In this document: positions 1 through 6,303 of the stretch, one piece after another
Position numbering within the stretch: the first letter of the stretch is position 1
Layout of the letters: every line of letters starts with the position of its first letter
Assembly: GCA_030428745.1 (NCBI GenBank)
Contig: JAUIEG010000055.1
Location: 1-10,266, forward strand
Direction: 5' to 3'
DNA from: Alphaproteobacteria bacterium
GTDB lineage: Bacteria > Pseudomonadota > Alphaproteobacteria > Caulobacterales > Parvularculaceae
DNA: 10,266 nt
Position numbers and translations under genes: made by a program
The notes under the pieces: generated by a model
Seen by the model: the letters and a program-made list of their open reading frames with translations, nothing else
What the model was told of the DNA's origin: nothing
Databases searched by the model: none

Positions 1-31
1 TGCGCTCCTAAACGAGCATCAATCATCAATG

Positions 32-64
32 AAAAGGGGCGCGCAGAAACTGCGCGCCCCTTTT
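32..64. terminator. Intrinsic terminator, probably of an upstream gene outside the window
   Basis: A perfect 14-bp inverted repeat (32-45 and 51-64) surrounds a five-base GAAAC loop. The stem has a GC-rich core and is flanked by an A run on the left and a T run (61-64) on the right, so it could stop transcription from either side. The gene to its left is not in the window. One plus-strand frame carries a TAA at 9-11, which is a possible but unproven end of that gene. Confidence 0.85.
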
Positions 65-255
65 GCATATGCGAAAGGCTGTTGAATTACAGCAACACTC
101 CGTGAGGGCTTCACCAAGCCCACTGCATCAATTTCTGTTTCCGCACGGCGTTCCACGATAGGGTATAGCTGGGAGTAACAGGAAGTCAGGGGCCTGCTCC
201 CATAACCATATGCAAGACGCCGGAAAACCGGCGCGGCATTATCAGGGAGGAAACC
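65..255 (+). promoter_or_regulatory. Leader region of the TonB receptor gene, with inverted repeats
   Basis: This 190-base gap holds no convincing gene. It contains several inverted repeats. TTGCATATG (63-71) matches CATATGCAA (207-215) as a 9-bp long-range pair. GGGCTT/AAGCCC lies at 106-111/116-121, TGGGAG/CTCCCA at 170-175/197-202, and a 6-bp hairpin with an AAAA loop at 218-233. A strong Shine-Dalgarno sequence (GGGAGG, 245-250) sits five bases before the ATG. I could not identify a confident -35/-10 pair. A segment at 182-197 loosely resembles a cobalamin-riboswitch B12 box, but the rest of that aptamer core is not evident. That the region is regulatory is inference from its position and repeats. 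Confidence 0.35.
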
Positions 256-2628
256 ATGAAACTTGGCCTAATCGCCAGAACGTCCGCACTTGCGCTCGCC
301 GCCAGCCTGGCCGCCGGCGCTACAGCCTCAGCCCAAACATCTGTTCAAACGCTGCGCGACTCCATTTTGGTCACCGGCACCAAAAAGGCGAACGCCGAAG
401 ACGTGCAGGACGTCCCGCTCGCCATCACCGCTTATGGCGGCGACCAGCTCGACGCGTTGAAAGTCCGCGACCTGCAAAACTTGTCTTATTCAATCCCGAA
501 TGTCTCCTTCGACGACATCGGCACCACCCGGGGCACAGCGAACTTCTCTATTCGCGGCGTCGGCATCAACTCATCGATTCCCTCGATCGACCCGACTGTC
601 GGCGTTTTTGTCGACGGCGTTTATCTCGGCATCAATGGCGGGGTCGTGCTCGACATATTCGATCTGGATTCGATTGAAGTGCTACGCGGGCCCCAAGGCA
701 TCCTCTTTGGCCGCAACGTCACCGGCGGCGCGGTGCTGCTTAACTCGAAAAAGCCGACTGACGAATTCGAAGCCTCGTTCAAAGGCGCGGTTGAAAGCGG
801 CCTCAATGGCGGCGGCCCGAACTATTACGCCATGGGCGCTGTCGGCGGACCGATTATCGAAGATGTGCTGAAAGCCCGCGTCTCTGTCTACTACAACAAG
901 GACGAAGGCTATTTCCGCCGCTATCTTGGCGGGCCGGTTCCCAATGCGATCGCCCCGGCGGTATTCGGCGCGCTTGCGCCGTTAGTTGCAACATCCGGTC
1001 CCGACGCGTTTGAAGATTTCGGCGCAGCAGAAACCTGGATGATCCGCCCGTCGATCTCCTTCACGCCGTCCGATGATTTCGAGCTGCTCATTCGTTACGA
1101 GCATTTCGACAGCGAGGGCGACGGCCCGCCGGCCCAGAACCATACGAACGGCGCCGGTGTCACCAACCCGTTCTTCAGCGCCGATCGGGACAGCTTCACT
1201 TTCTCCATCGACAATCCAGGATTCTACACCTCGAAACGCGATGCGGTGACGGCGGAAATCAACTGGAACGTGCCGTTTGGCGATGGCGTCATCACCAACA
1301 TCTTTGGCTGGCGCCAAGGTGAAGGAGAAACCGGCGGCGACATCGACGCGACGCCGCTGTTCCTGTTCCATTCGAACTCAACAACCGATCAGGAGCAATT
1401 GTCGAACGAGCTGCGTTATGCCGGCCGTTTCTTCGACACTATGGACTTAACCCTTGGCGGCTACTGGTTTACGCAAGATCTCGAATATAATGAAATCCGC
1501 AATATCCTCGGCGGTTTCCGTTTCTTCAACGGCGGCGGCGTACAGGATCAAACGACCTACGCCGTTTTCGGACAGGCTGATATTGATCTGGGTGAAAACT
1601 TCACCCTCATTCTCGGCGGGCGCTGGACCCATGAAGAAAAAGACGCCGTAATCTCCACGCTTGTCGCCAACACAACACCTTGCGATGTGCGCATCGCTGG
1701 GTCGTGTTCGGAAGATTTCGTCGACGGAGACAGCTGGGAGAACTTCACCGGCAAAGTCGGATTTGAATGGCGTCCGCGTGAAGATCTCAATGTTTACGCT
1801 CACTTCACCCAAGGCGTGCGTTCGGGCGGCTATAACTTCCGCAATACATCGGCGGCGTCCCTGCCCTTCGTGCCGAACCCAGCTCCGCCGCCGGCGATCG
1901 TGCCGAACCCGGCCTTCGACCCAATCTTCCTGCCGGGGCCCTTTGACGAAGAGAAAGTCAACGCATGGGAAGTCGGCTTCAAGGCGCAGCCCGCGGAAGG
2001 CATTGCAGTCGTTAACGCTGCCTTGTTCTATAATGACATCAGCGACATGCAGCGCGAGCTTAACCTTTCCGACCCCATCGCCGGCGTCGTGCAGGTCATC
2101 ACCAACACGGCGGACGCAACGATCTGGGGCTTTGAACTCGAAACCCAAATCGCGTTCACAGACAATTTCCTGTTCCAGGGATCGCTCGGCCACACGGACG
2201 GGCAATATGATTCACTTCTGTTTGACATCGGCGCTCCGGCGGTAAGCCCCGGCGTTGTTGACGATGCGGACCTCGCTCTTGAAATTCCGCGCCTTGCGCG
2301 CTGGACCTATGGCGCGGGCTTTATCTACTCTTATGATCTCGGCGAAACCGGCTCCCTCGACGCCCGCTTCCGCTACTATCACCGGGACCTGTCCTATTAC
2401 ACGGACAACAATCTCGGCACGCTGAACCCGGTCAGCTCCATTGACGCAAGCATCGGCCTGACCACGTTCAACGACCAAGTCACAATCTCTCTTTATGGCA
2501 AGAACCTCCTCAACGAGGTGCAGTTCGGCGGCGACACCCAGTTGCCGGGCTCGCTCGGCGGCGGCAGCTTTGCGCCCCTCAACAAGGGCCGCATTGTGGG
2601 TATCGAGCTTCAACTCGCGACCAACTAA
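256..2628 (+). CDS. TonB-dependent outer-membrane receptor
   Basis: This 790-residue protein would be an outer-membrane beta-barrel that imports a scarce ligand (siderophore, cobalamin, glycan or similar) using energy from TonB-ExbBD. Residues 1-26 form a signal peptide ending ASA before Q27. A TonB-box-like stretch DSILVTG (35-41) leads into a plug domain (about 50-165) with the typical SIRGVG, PTVGVFVDGVYLG and LRGPQGILFGRN motifs. The rest is a barrel of alternating strands. Two cysteines eight residues apart (C476, C484) could form a disulfide in an outer loop, and a proline-rich loop (536-562) contains VPNPA twice. The last residues are LQLATN, without the C-terminal aromatic usual for barrel assembly. 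The ATG has GGGAGG five bases upstream. The gene stands alone between two terminators, so neighbours do not reveal the substrate. Confidence 0.95.
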   Translation: MKLGLIARTSALALAASLAAGATASAQTSVQTLRDSILVTGTKKANAEDVQDVPLAITAYGGDQLDALKVRDLQNLSYSIPNVSFDDIGTTRGTANFSIRGVGINSSIPSIDPTVGVFVDGVYLGINGGVVLDIFDLDSIEVLRGPQGILFGRNVTGGAVLLNSKKPTDEFEASFKGAVESGLNGGGPNYYAMGAVGGPIIEDVLKARVSVYYNKDEGYFRRYLGGPVPNAIAPAVFGALAPLVATSGPDAFEDFGAAETWMIRPSISFTPSDDFELLIRYEHFDSEGDGPPAQNHTNGAGVTNPFFSADRDSFTFSIDNPGFYTSKRDAVTAEINWNVPFGDGVITNIFGWRQGEGETGGDIDATPLFLFHSNSTTDQEQLSNELRYAGRFFDTMDLTLGGYWFTQDLEYNEIRNILGGFRFFNGGGVQDQTTYAVFGQADIDLGENFTLILGGRWTHEEKDAVISTLVANTTPCDVRIAGSCSEDFVDGDSWENFTGKVGFEWRPREDLNVYAHFTQGVRSGGYNFRNTSAASLPFVPNPAPPPAIVPNPAFDPIFLPGPFDEEKVNAWEVGFKAQPAEGIAVVNAALFYNDISDMQRELNLSDPIAGVVQVITNTADATIWGFELETQIAFTDNFLFQGSLGHTDGQYDSLLFDIGAPAVSPGVVDDADLALEIPRLARWTYGAGFIYSYDLGETGSLDARFRYYHRDLSYYTDNNLGTLNPVSSIDASIGLTTFNDQVTISLYGKNLLNEVQFGGDTQLPGSLGGGSFAPLNKGRIVGIELQLATN

Positions 2629-2648
2629 GCCAATATCATGGCTTTCCC

Positions 2649-2680
2649 GGGCTCCGCGTCGAAAGACGCGGAGCCCTTTT
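2649..2680 (+). terminator. Intrinsic terminator of the TonB receptor gene
   Basis: A perfect 12-bp GC-rich stem (2649-2660 with 2665-2676) is closed by a GAAA tetraloop and followed by TTTT (2677-2680). It starts 20 bases after the receptor stop codon and separates the receptor from the TusA-family gene. Confidence 0.93.
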
Positions 2681-2770
2681 CTTTACCCTGCCGCTATTTC
2701 CTTCTTGCTTGGCGGAAACGCGGACGTCATTACTAGCCTACTGTTTTTGTTCTATTTTTCGGAGGCCTAC

Positions 2771-3028
2771 TTGGCTGACGACGCCCCTGAGACCCTCGAC
2801 GTCACCGGTTATCGCTGCCCCATACCAGTAATCCGCATGGAAGCGGCGCTCCGGCGCATGGCGCCCGGCGCAACCCTTGTCGTGCGGGCGGACGATCCCG
2901 TCGCGGCGGTTGATATTCCCCATTTCTGCCGCGAGGCGGGGCACGAGGCGCGCCGCCAGCCCGATGCGGGCCCAGCGGAACGGCCAATTTGCGTCTTTCT
3001 GGTCACGCGCGGGCCGAATCCGGCCTGA
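2771..3028 (+). CDS. TusA-family sulfurtransferase (sulfur carrier protein), TTG start
   Basis: An 85-residue TusA/SirA-like protein of the IF3-C-like fold. Family members carry persulfide sulfur on a conserved cysteine, for tRNA 2-thiouridine synthesis, molybdenum cofactor metabolism or general sulfur trafficking in the cytoplasm. The signature appears at residues 9-19 (LDVTGYRCPIP), with the active cysteine at C16 in CPxP. Further family features follow: a basic, Leu-rich helix, then PGATLVVRADDP and VDIPHFCREAGHE. The start is TTG at 2771, with GGAGG (2761-2765) five bases upstream. The first in-frame ATG downstream falls after the CPIP motif and would remove the active site. An upstream in-frame ATG would run through the receptor gene and terminator. 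The gene is flanked by terminators, so it is probably monocistronic. Which TusA subfamily it belongs to, and its partner, cannot be told here. Confidence 0.87.
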   Translation: MADDAPETLDVTGYRCPIPVIRMEAALRRMAPGATLVVRADDPVAAVDIPHFCREAGHEARRQPDAGPAERPICVFLVTRGPNPA

Positions 3029-3048
3029 ATCCACAGGGGCTCCGGCCG

Positions 3049-3073
3049 GGGCCGCCCTTTGGGGCGCCCTTTT
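3049..3073 (+). terminator. Intrinsic terminator of the TusA-family gene
   Basis: GGGC-GCCC with one bulged C (3049-3057) pairs with GGGCGCCC (3062-3069) across a TTTG loop, followed by TTTT (3070-3073). It lies 20 bases after the stop codon. The bulge makes it a little weaker than the other terminators here. Confidence 0.75.
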
Positions 3074-3252
3074 GCTTTCAGAAATGGTAAAGGTTAATAT
3101 GGAGAGACGCGCCGAGCCGTGCTTTAATGCGGGTCTCGACGGAGGTCATGGTCGAATGTCATGGACTGGCGGGCGAAGCTGGCGCGCCAGTCGATTGAAG
3201 CGCCGATCCGGGTCTTGATGGGCCGGGGGAGTATGTCAGGGGAAGCGGGGAT

Positions 3253-4560
3253 ATGAAAAGAGATCCAAAAATGCTGTTTGGAAAAGCGCGCCGGTTAGTC
3301 GGCGGCATGGCGGCGGCGTCCGTCCTTGCCTTGGCGGCGGCTTCGCCGGCCTACGCCACTTATGAAGCCGGACTTGAGGCTTACAAAAACGGACAATATT
3401 CACAGGCGATTGACACTTGGCGGAGCTATGCGATCGCCGGCGACATTCGCTCGAAAAAAATTCTCGGCGATGTTTATTCAGGCAAACCGCTTGAAGCCGC
3501 CCGCAACGCCGCCGCGCCGCTGGAAGAAATTCCGGTCGACAATGTTCAGGCGCTGTTGTGGTACTCACTCGCGGCCTATCACGATTTCTCCGCATACCAA
3601 CTTCCCACCGCTGATGAAGTGAATGCGCAGATCCTCGCCGAAGCGCGCCTTACTGAAATTCGCTTCCGCATGAGCACATCGGATGTGTCGAAAGCGGAAA
3701 AGCTGGTGGCGCAGACTTTCGAAGCCGGCAGCCCCTATCAGATTTATCGCCTCGGCGAGATGTATCAAAAAGGCGCGGGCGTTGAGAAAAGCAATACGAA
3801 AGCCCTTCAGATGTATGCGCTCGCCAAGGAGCGCGGCGTCGGAGAGGCGAGCGCGGCTTATGAGTTTCTCGAGCCCTTGATGACGTCGAACGAAATCAAG
3901 CTTGCGAAAGAATCCGTCGAAGACTGGCAGCCGCCGCTGCCGCCCGAGCACACCGGCAAGACGCGCCAGCAGGAAGAGCTTGAGCGTTTGAAGCGTGAGC
4001 TTGAAGAAATCCGCATGGCCGACGCGCTCGAAGCCGTCTCCGACATCGACGTGGAGTTGATCCAACGGGCGCTCAACGCTCTGGGCTTCCGCGCCGGCAC
4101 AGTCGACAACAAGCTTGGGCCCTCGACTCGCGACGCCATCCGCCGCTTCCAGTACTCGCAGGTCGCGCGCGATTATAATATGACTCCGGAAGAGAAAGAC
4201 GCCGTCGTCACGGGCGTCCTGACGCCGCGCCAGACGGTCGATCTTTTCGCTGACGCCGCCAAAGCCAAGCACCCGATGTCGCAATATGTCTATGGCATCA
4301 TGTTCGTGCGCGGCATCGGCGTCGAACAGGATGGTCAGCAGGCTGTGAAATGGCTTTCTGACGCTGCAAACCAGAACCTCGCCATCGCCCACTACGCGCT
4401 TGGCGTCGTCTTCCGCGACGGCACAACCGGCCTTAACGAAGTGTCGCCGGATGAACGTCAGTCGGCCTTCCACCTGGCGCGCGCCTCGGCGCTCGGCTAC
4501 CGGCCGGCCAATGACGCGCTGCGCCGTTTAAGCTTCGAATCCACGCGTGATATTCAGTAG
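3253..4560 (+). CDS. Secreted Sel1-repeat protein with a peptidoglycan-binding-like domain
   Basis: A 435-residue protein predicted to be periplasmic. The signal peptide has a basic start, a hydrophobic core at 15-31 and a likely cut after A35 (PAYA). Degenerate Sel1/TPR-like helices occupy about 36-115. A clear Sel1 repeat spans 159-196 (YRLGEMYQKGAGV). A charged, probably coiled-coil segment lies at 237-262. A PG_binding_1-like domain starts near 264 (LIQRALNALGFRAGTVDNKLGPSTRDAIRRFQ, read in two parts at 269-288 and 289-300). Two more Sel1 repeats fill 340-420. Sel1 repeats are protein-protein scaffolds and the other domain suggests cell-wall contact, so a role as an envelope scaffold is an inference; no catalytic residues are seen. 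The ATG at 3253 has AGGGGAAG (3238-3245) ahead of it; a second ATG at 3271 is possible. The next gene begins 10 bases after the stop, so the two are probably co-transcribed. Confidence 0.88.
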   Translation: MKRDPKMLFGKARRLVGGMAAASVLALAAASPAYATYEAGLEAYKNGQYSQAIDTWRSYAIAGDIRSKKILGDVYSGKPLEAARNAAAPLEEIPVDNVQALLWYSLAAYHDFSAYQLPTADEVNAQILAEARLTEIRFRMSTSDVSKAEKLVAQTFEAGSPYQIYRLGEMYQKGAGVEKSNTKALQMYALAKERGVGEASAAYEFLEPLMTSNEIKLAKESVEDWQPPLPPEHTGKTRQQEELERLKRELEEIRMADALEAVSDIDVELIQRALNALGFRAGTVDNKLGPSTRDAIRRFQYSQVARDYNMTPEEKDAVVTGVLTPRQTVDLFADAAKAKHPMSQYVYGIMFVRGIGVEQDGQQAVKWLSDAANQNLAIAHYALGVVFRDGTTGLNEVSPDERQSAFHLARASALGYRPANDALRRLSFESTRDIQ

Positions 4561-4570
4561 GGGACTTGAG

Positions 4571-5635
4571 ATGAAACGCATGATGAAATCCCAATTCGCC
4601 CCAATGGCGGCCGGCCTTCTGGCGGCGAGCCTCGTTGCAACAAGCGCCGCGGCGCAGTCGCTCGGCGGCTTCCCGATCCGGGAGCCGGGCGGTTCATCCA
4701 GCTCGTCAGGCTCTACGGGCGGCAGCTCGAACAAAAAAGGCCCGATGCAGATCATCGTCGACGCCAACGGACCGGGCCCATACAAAACGATTTCCGGCGC
4801 ACTGAACGATGTCGCTGAAGGCGGCGTCGTTTATGTGATGCACGGCGTCTACAACGAATCCATCTCGCTGGATAAATCGGTGTTCATCCAGGGCGACCGC
4901 GGCCCAGGCTCCGGCGTTGAAATCTCTGCGCCCATGAATGCGCCCTGCCTCAAATTCTCACCCAAGGACGGCACCGCCCATGCGGTTGTCGCCAATGTGC
5001 ATTTCGCCGCGAAGATCAATTCCGGCGCCGATGCCTGCATCGACGTGCATCAGGGCGTCTTCACCCTGAAGGAGAGCGACGTTCTCGGCTCCGGCGTGCG
5101 CCCGGCGGTGAAAATCAATGGCGGCACGGTGATGCTGGAGAAAAACCGCATTTCCGCAGGCTCCGAAGGTGTCTTCGTCGCCCAGCAACATTCCCTGTCG
5201 CAGAGCTTCATCATCGACAACAAAATCCTGCAGAACAAAGTCGGCGTCGACATCGCTAACGGCACCCGCGCTGACGTCGTCATCGCCGGCAACGAGATTT
5301 TCGACAATCTCGACTCGGGCGTGAAATCTTCGGGCTACGGATCGACAAGCCTTATCGGCAACAAGATCCGCAACAATAAGGGTTCTGGCGTCATTCTCGA
5401 CAAATACGCCAAGCTATCTCTTGTGCGTTACAACGAGATCGCCAAAAACAGCCGCGACGGCGTCAGCATTCCGTTCGGGGTCAATGGGTTCATTGAAGAC
5501 AACGAGATTGTCGGCAATGGCGGCCTTTCCATCTATCTGCGTGAAGGTCTCGAGCCAAAGATCACCAACAACACAATCGACAACAACGCCGGCGACAGAT
5601 GCTCCAAAAAGGATCGCCGCAAAGGCCGCTGCTAG
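4571..5635 (+). CDS. Secreted right-handed parallel beta-helix protein
   Basis: A 354-residue exported protein. Its signal peptide ends AAA at 26-28, followed by Q29. A Gly/Ser-rich linker (40-53) precedes the fold. From about residue 60 the sequence has the pectate-lyase-like solenoid pattern. It opens with IIVDANGPGPYKTISGALND and VYVMHGVYNESISL, which resemble the start of pectinesterase-type helices. Repeated coils follow with Asn at turns (GNEIFDN, GNKIRNN, YNEIAKN, DNEIVGN, NNTIDNN). I cannot point to catalytic aspartates of a pectinesterase, so no enzyme activity is claimed; a glycan-binding or structural role is equally possible. The tail is strongly basic and bounded by two cysteines (C344, C354). 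The ATG at 4571 has AGGGGA (4559-4564) overlapping the preceding stop codon. A GTG at 4547 would overlap the upstream gene and place extra residues before the signal peptide, so it is less likely. Confidence 0.87.
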   Translation: MKRMMKSQFAPMAAGLLAASLVATSAAAQSLGGFPIREPGGSSSSSGSTGGSSNKKGPMQIIVDANGPGPYKTISGALNDVAEGGVVYVMHGVYNESISLDKSVFIQGDRGPGSGVEISAPMNAPCLKFSPKDGTAHAVVANVHFAAKINSGADACIDVHQGVFTLKESDVLGSGVRPAVKINGGTVMLEKNRISAGSEGVFVAQQHSLSQSFIIDNKILQNKVGVDIANGTRADVVIAGNEIFDNLDSGVKSSGYGSTSLIGNKIRNNKGSGVILDKYAKLSLVRYNEIAKNSRDGVSIPFGVNGFIEDNEIVGNGGLSIYLREGLEPKITNNTIDNNAGDRCSKKDRRKGRC

Positions 5636-5654
5636 GCGCAACCACCATATTCGC

Positions 5655-5682
5655 AAAAAACCCCGCTCCGGCGGGGTTTTTT
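5655..5682. terminator. Intrinsic terminator after the Sel1/beta-helix unit
   Basis: A perfect 12-bp stem (AAAAAACCCCGC, 5655-5666, with the complementary 5671-5682) is closed by a TCCG loop and ends in six T. It begins 19 bases after the beta-helix stop codon and ends only 21 bases before the yjdM start codon. Its symmetry would let it work in both directions. Confidence 0.93.
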
Positions 5683-5703
5683 CATCCCTAAAGGACCGAG
5701 AAC

Positions 5704-6042
5704 ATGAGCGATTTGCCGCCCTGTCCGCAATGCGGATCAACGCTGACCTATGAAGACGCCGCCATGCTGGTCTGTCCCGAATGCGCCCATGAATGGAGCC
5801 CGTCGGCGGAAGATGCGGAGAAGAAGGAGAGCGGCGTTGTCGACGCCAATGGAACGCTCCTCGCCGACGGCGACACGATTACGGTCATCAAGGATCTCAA
5901 GGTCAAAGGCTCTTCGCATGTCGTGAAGGTCGGCACGAAAGTGAAGAACATCCGTCTTGTGGGCGGCGATCATGACATCGACTGCCGCATCGACGGCATC
6001 GGCGCGATGAAGCTGAAATCGGAATTTGTGAAGAAGGCGTAA
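5704..6042 (+). CDS. yjdM: YjdM/PhnA-family zinc-ribbon protein
   Basis: A 112-residue small cytoplasmic protein that closely follows Escherichia coli YjdM (formerly PhnA). The N-terminal zinc ribbon has two CxxC pairs (C7/C10 and C24/C27, in CPQC and CPECAHEW). The C-terminal domain has the highly conserved DANGTLLADGDTITVIKDLK and KVKGSS...KVGTKVKNIRL...DIDCRIDG...MKLKSEFVKK pattern. The family name refers to alkylphosphonate utilisation, but the protein is not the phosphonoacetate hydrolase also called PhnA, and its biochemical role is not established to my knowledge. No C-P lyase or phosphonate gene is nearby. The ATG has AAGGA (5691-5695) eight bases upstream. A strong terminator sits immediately before the gene, so the source of its promoter is unclear. 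It converges with the tRNA-Leu gene. Confidence 0.95.
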   Translation: MSDLPPCPQCGSTLTYEDAAMLVCPECAHEWSPSAEDAEKKESGVVDANGTLLADGDTITVIKDLKVKGSSHVVKVGTKVKNIRLVGGDHDIDCRIDGIGAMKLKSEFVKKA

Positions 6043-6048
6043 GGCGCA

Positions 6049-6063
6049 GGCGAAACGTTCGCC
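6049..6063. terminator. Small hairpin between convergent yjdM and tRNA-Leu, possible weak terminator
   Basis: GGCGAA (6049-6054) and TTCGCC (6058-6063) form a perfect 6-bp stem around a three-base ACG loop. It lies just after the yjdM stop and 16 bases beyond the tRNA 3' end. Neither side has a T run, so intrinsic termination is uncertain. Confidence 0.3.
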
Positions 6064-6078
6064 GCGAGATAGTAAGCA

Positions 6079-6163
6079 TGGTGCCCCCCGCCGGAATCGA
6101 ACCGGCACTCCCGAAGGAACTGGATTTTGAATCCAGCGCGTCTACCAGTTCCGCCAGAGGGGC
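6079..6163 (-). tRNA. tRNA-Leu (anticodon CAA), CCA encoded
   Basis: Read on the minus strand, the sequence folds into a class II tRNA of 85 bases including an encoded CCA. The acceptor strands GCCCCTC and GGGGGGC pair with one G-U. A D arm with TGGTAGACGCG follows. The anticodon stem CTGGA/TCCAG holds the loop TTCAAAA, giving anticodon CAA, which reads UUG. The long variable arm contains a TCC-TTCG-GGA hairpin, typical of Leu. The T arm GCCGG-TTCGATT-CCGGC is perfect and the discriminator base is A, as expected for Leu. Leucyl-tRNA synthetase would charge it. Confidence 0.97.
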
Positions 6164-6190
6164 GCATGTCACGGGCGACGTGAGGGCGGC

Positions 6191-6218
6191 ATATTAGGTA
6201 GCGCGAAGGCGCGGTCAA
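6191..6218 (-). promoter_or_regulatory. Sigma-70-type promoter of tRNA-Leu
   Basis: On the minus strand a TTGACC -35 box (6218-6213) and a TAATAT -10 box (6196-6191) are separated by 16 bases. The -10 box is 27 bases before the tRNA 5' end, which would give a short leader of about 20 bases. Both boxes are close to consensus. Confidence 0.75.
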
Positions 6219-6303
6219 TGGGCCCGGAAAGATTTGTTGAACCGGGCTATGTCGCGTAGCCAAAATCGCCTAGATGACAGCGCAGGAAGGGACTTTGCCG
6301 TTC

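Noticed and set aside
65..72. GCATATGC as a stand-alone operator
   Set aside because: An 8-base palindrome is not enough by itself; it is mentioned only as one arm of the longer inverted pair.
182..197. Confident call of a cobalamin riboswitch
   Set aside because: Only a B12-box-like string is visible. The other conserved core segments are missing or unrecognisable, so it is kept as a low-confidence finding only.
1447..2205. 252-residue open frame on the minus strand
   Set aside because: It is antisense to the barrel of the TonB receptor and has no ribosome site or motif; a by-product of codon bias.
2495..2770. N-terminal extension of the TusA-family protein to an ATG inside the receptor gene
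   Set aside because: It would cross the receptor's terminator and add about 90 unrelated low-complexity residues. TTG 2771 with GGAGG gives the normal family length.
3565..4473. 302-residue open frame on the minus strand
   Set aside because: It lies wholly opposite the Sel1 gene, whose signal peptide, repeats and domain motifs are clear. The minus frame shows no recognisable domain, and such open antisense frames are usual in GC-rich coding DNA.
4571..5635. Calling the beta-helix protein a pectinesterase or pectate lyase
   Set aside because: Its opening resembles the pectinesterase fold, but I could not place the catalytic residues, and the shared solenoid fold serves many functions.
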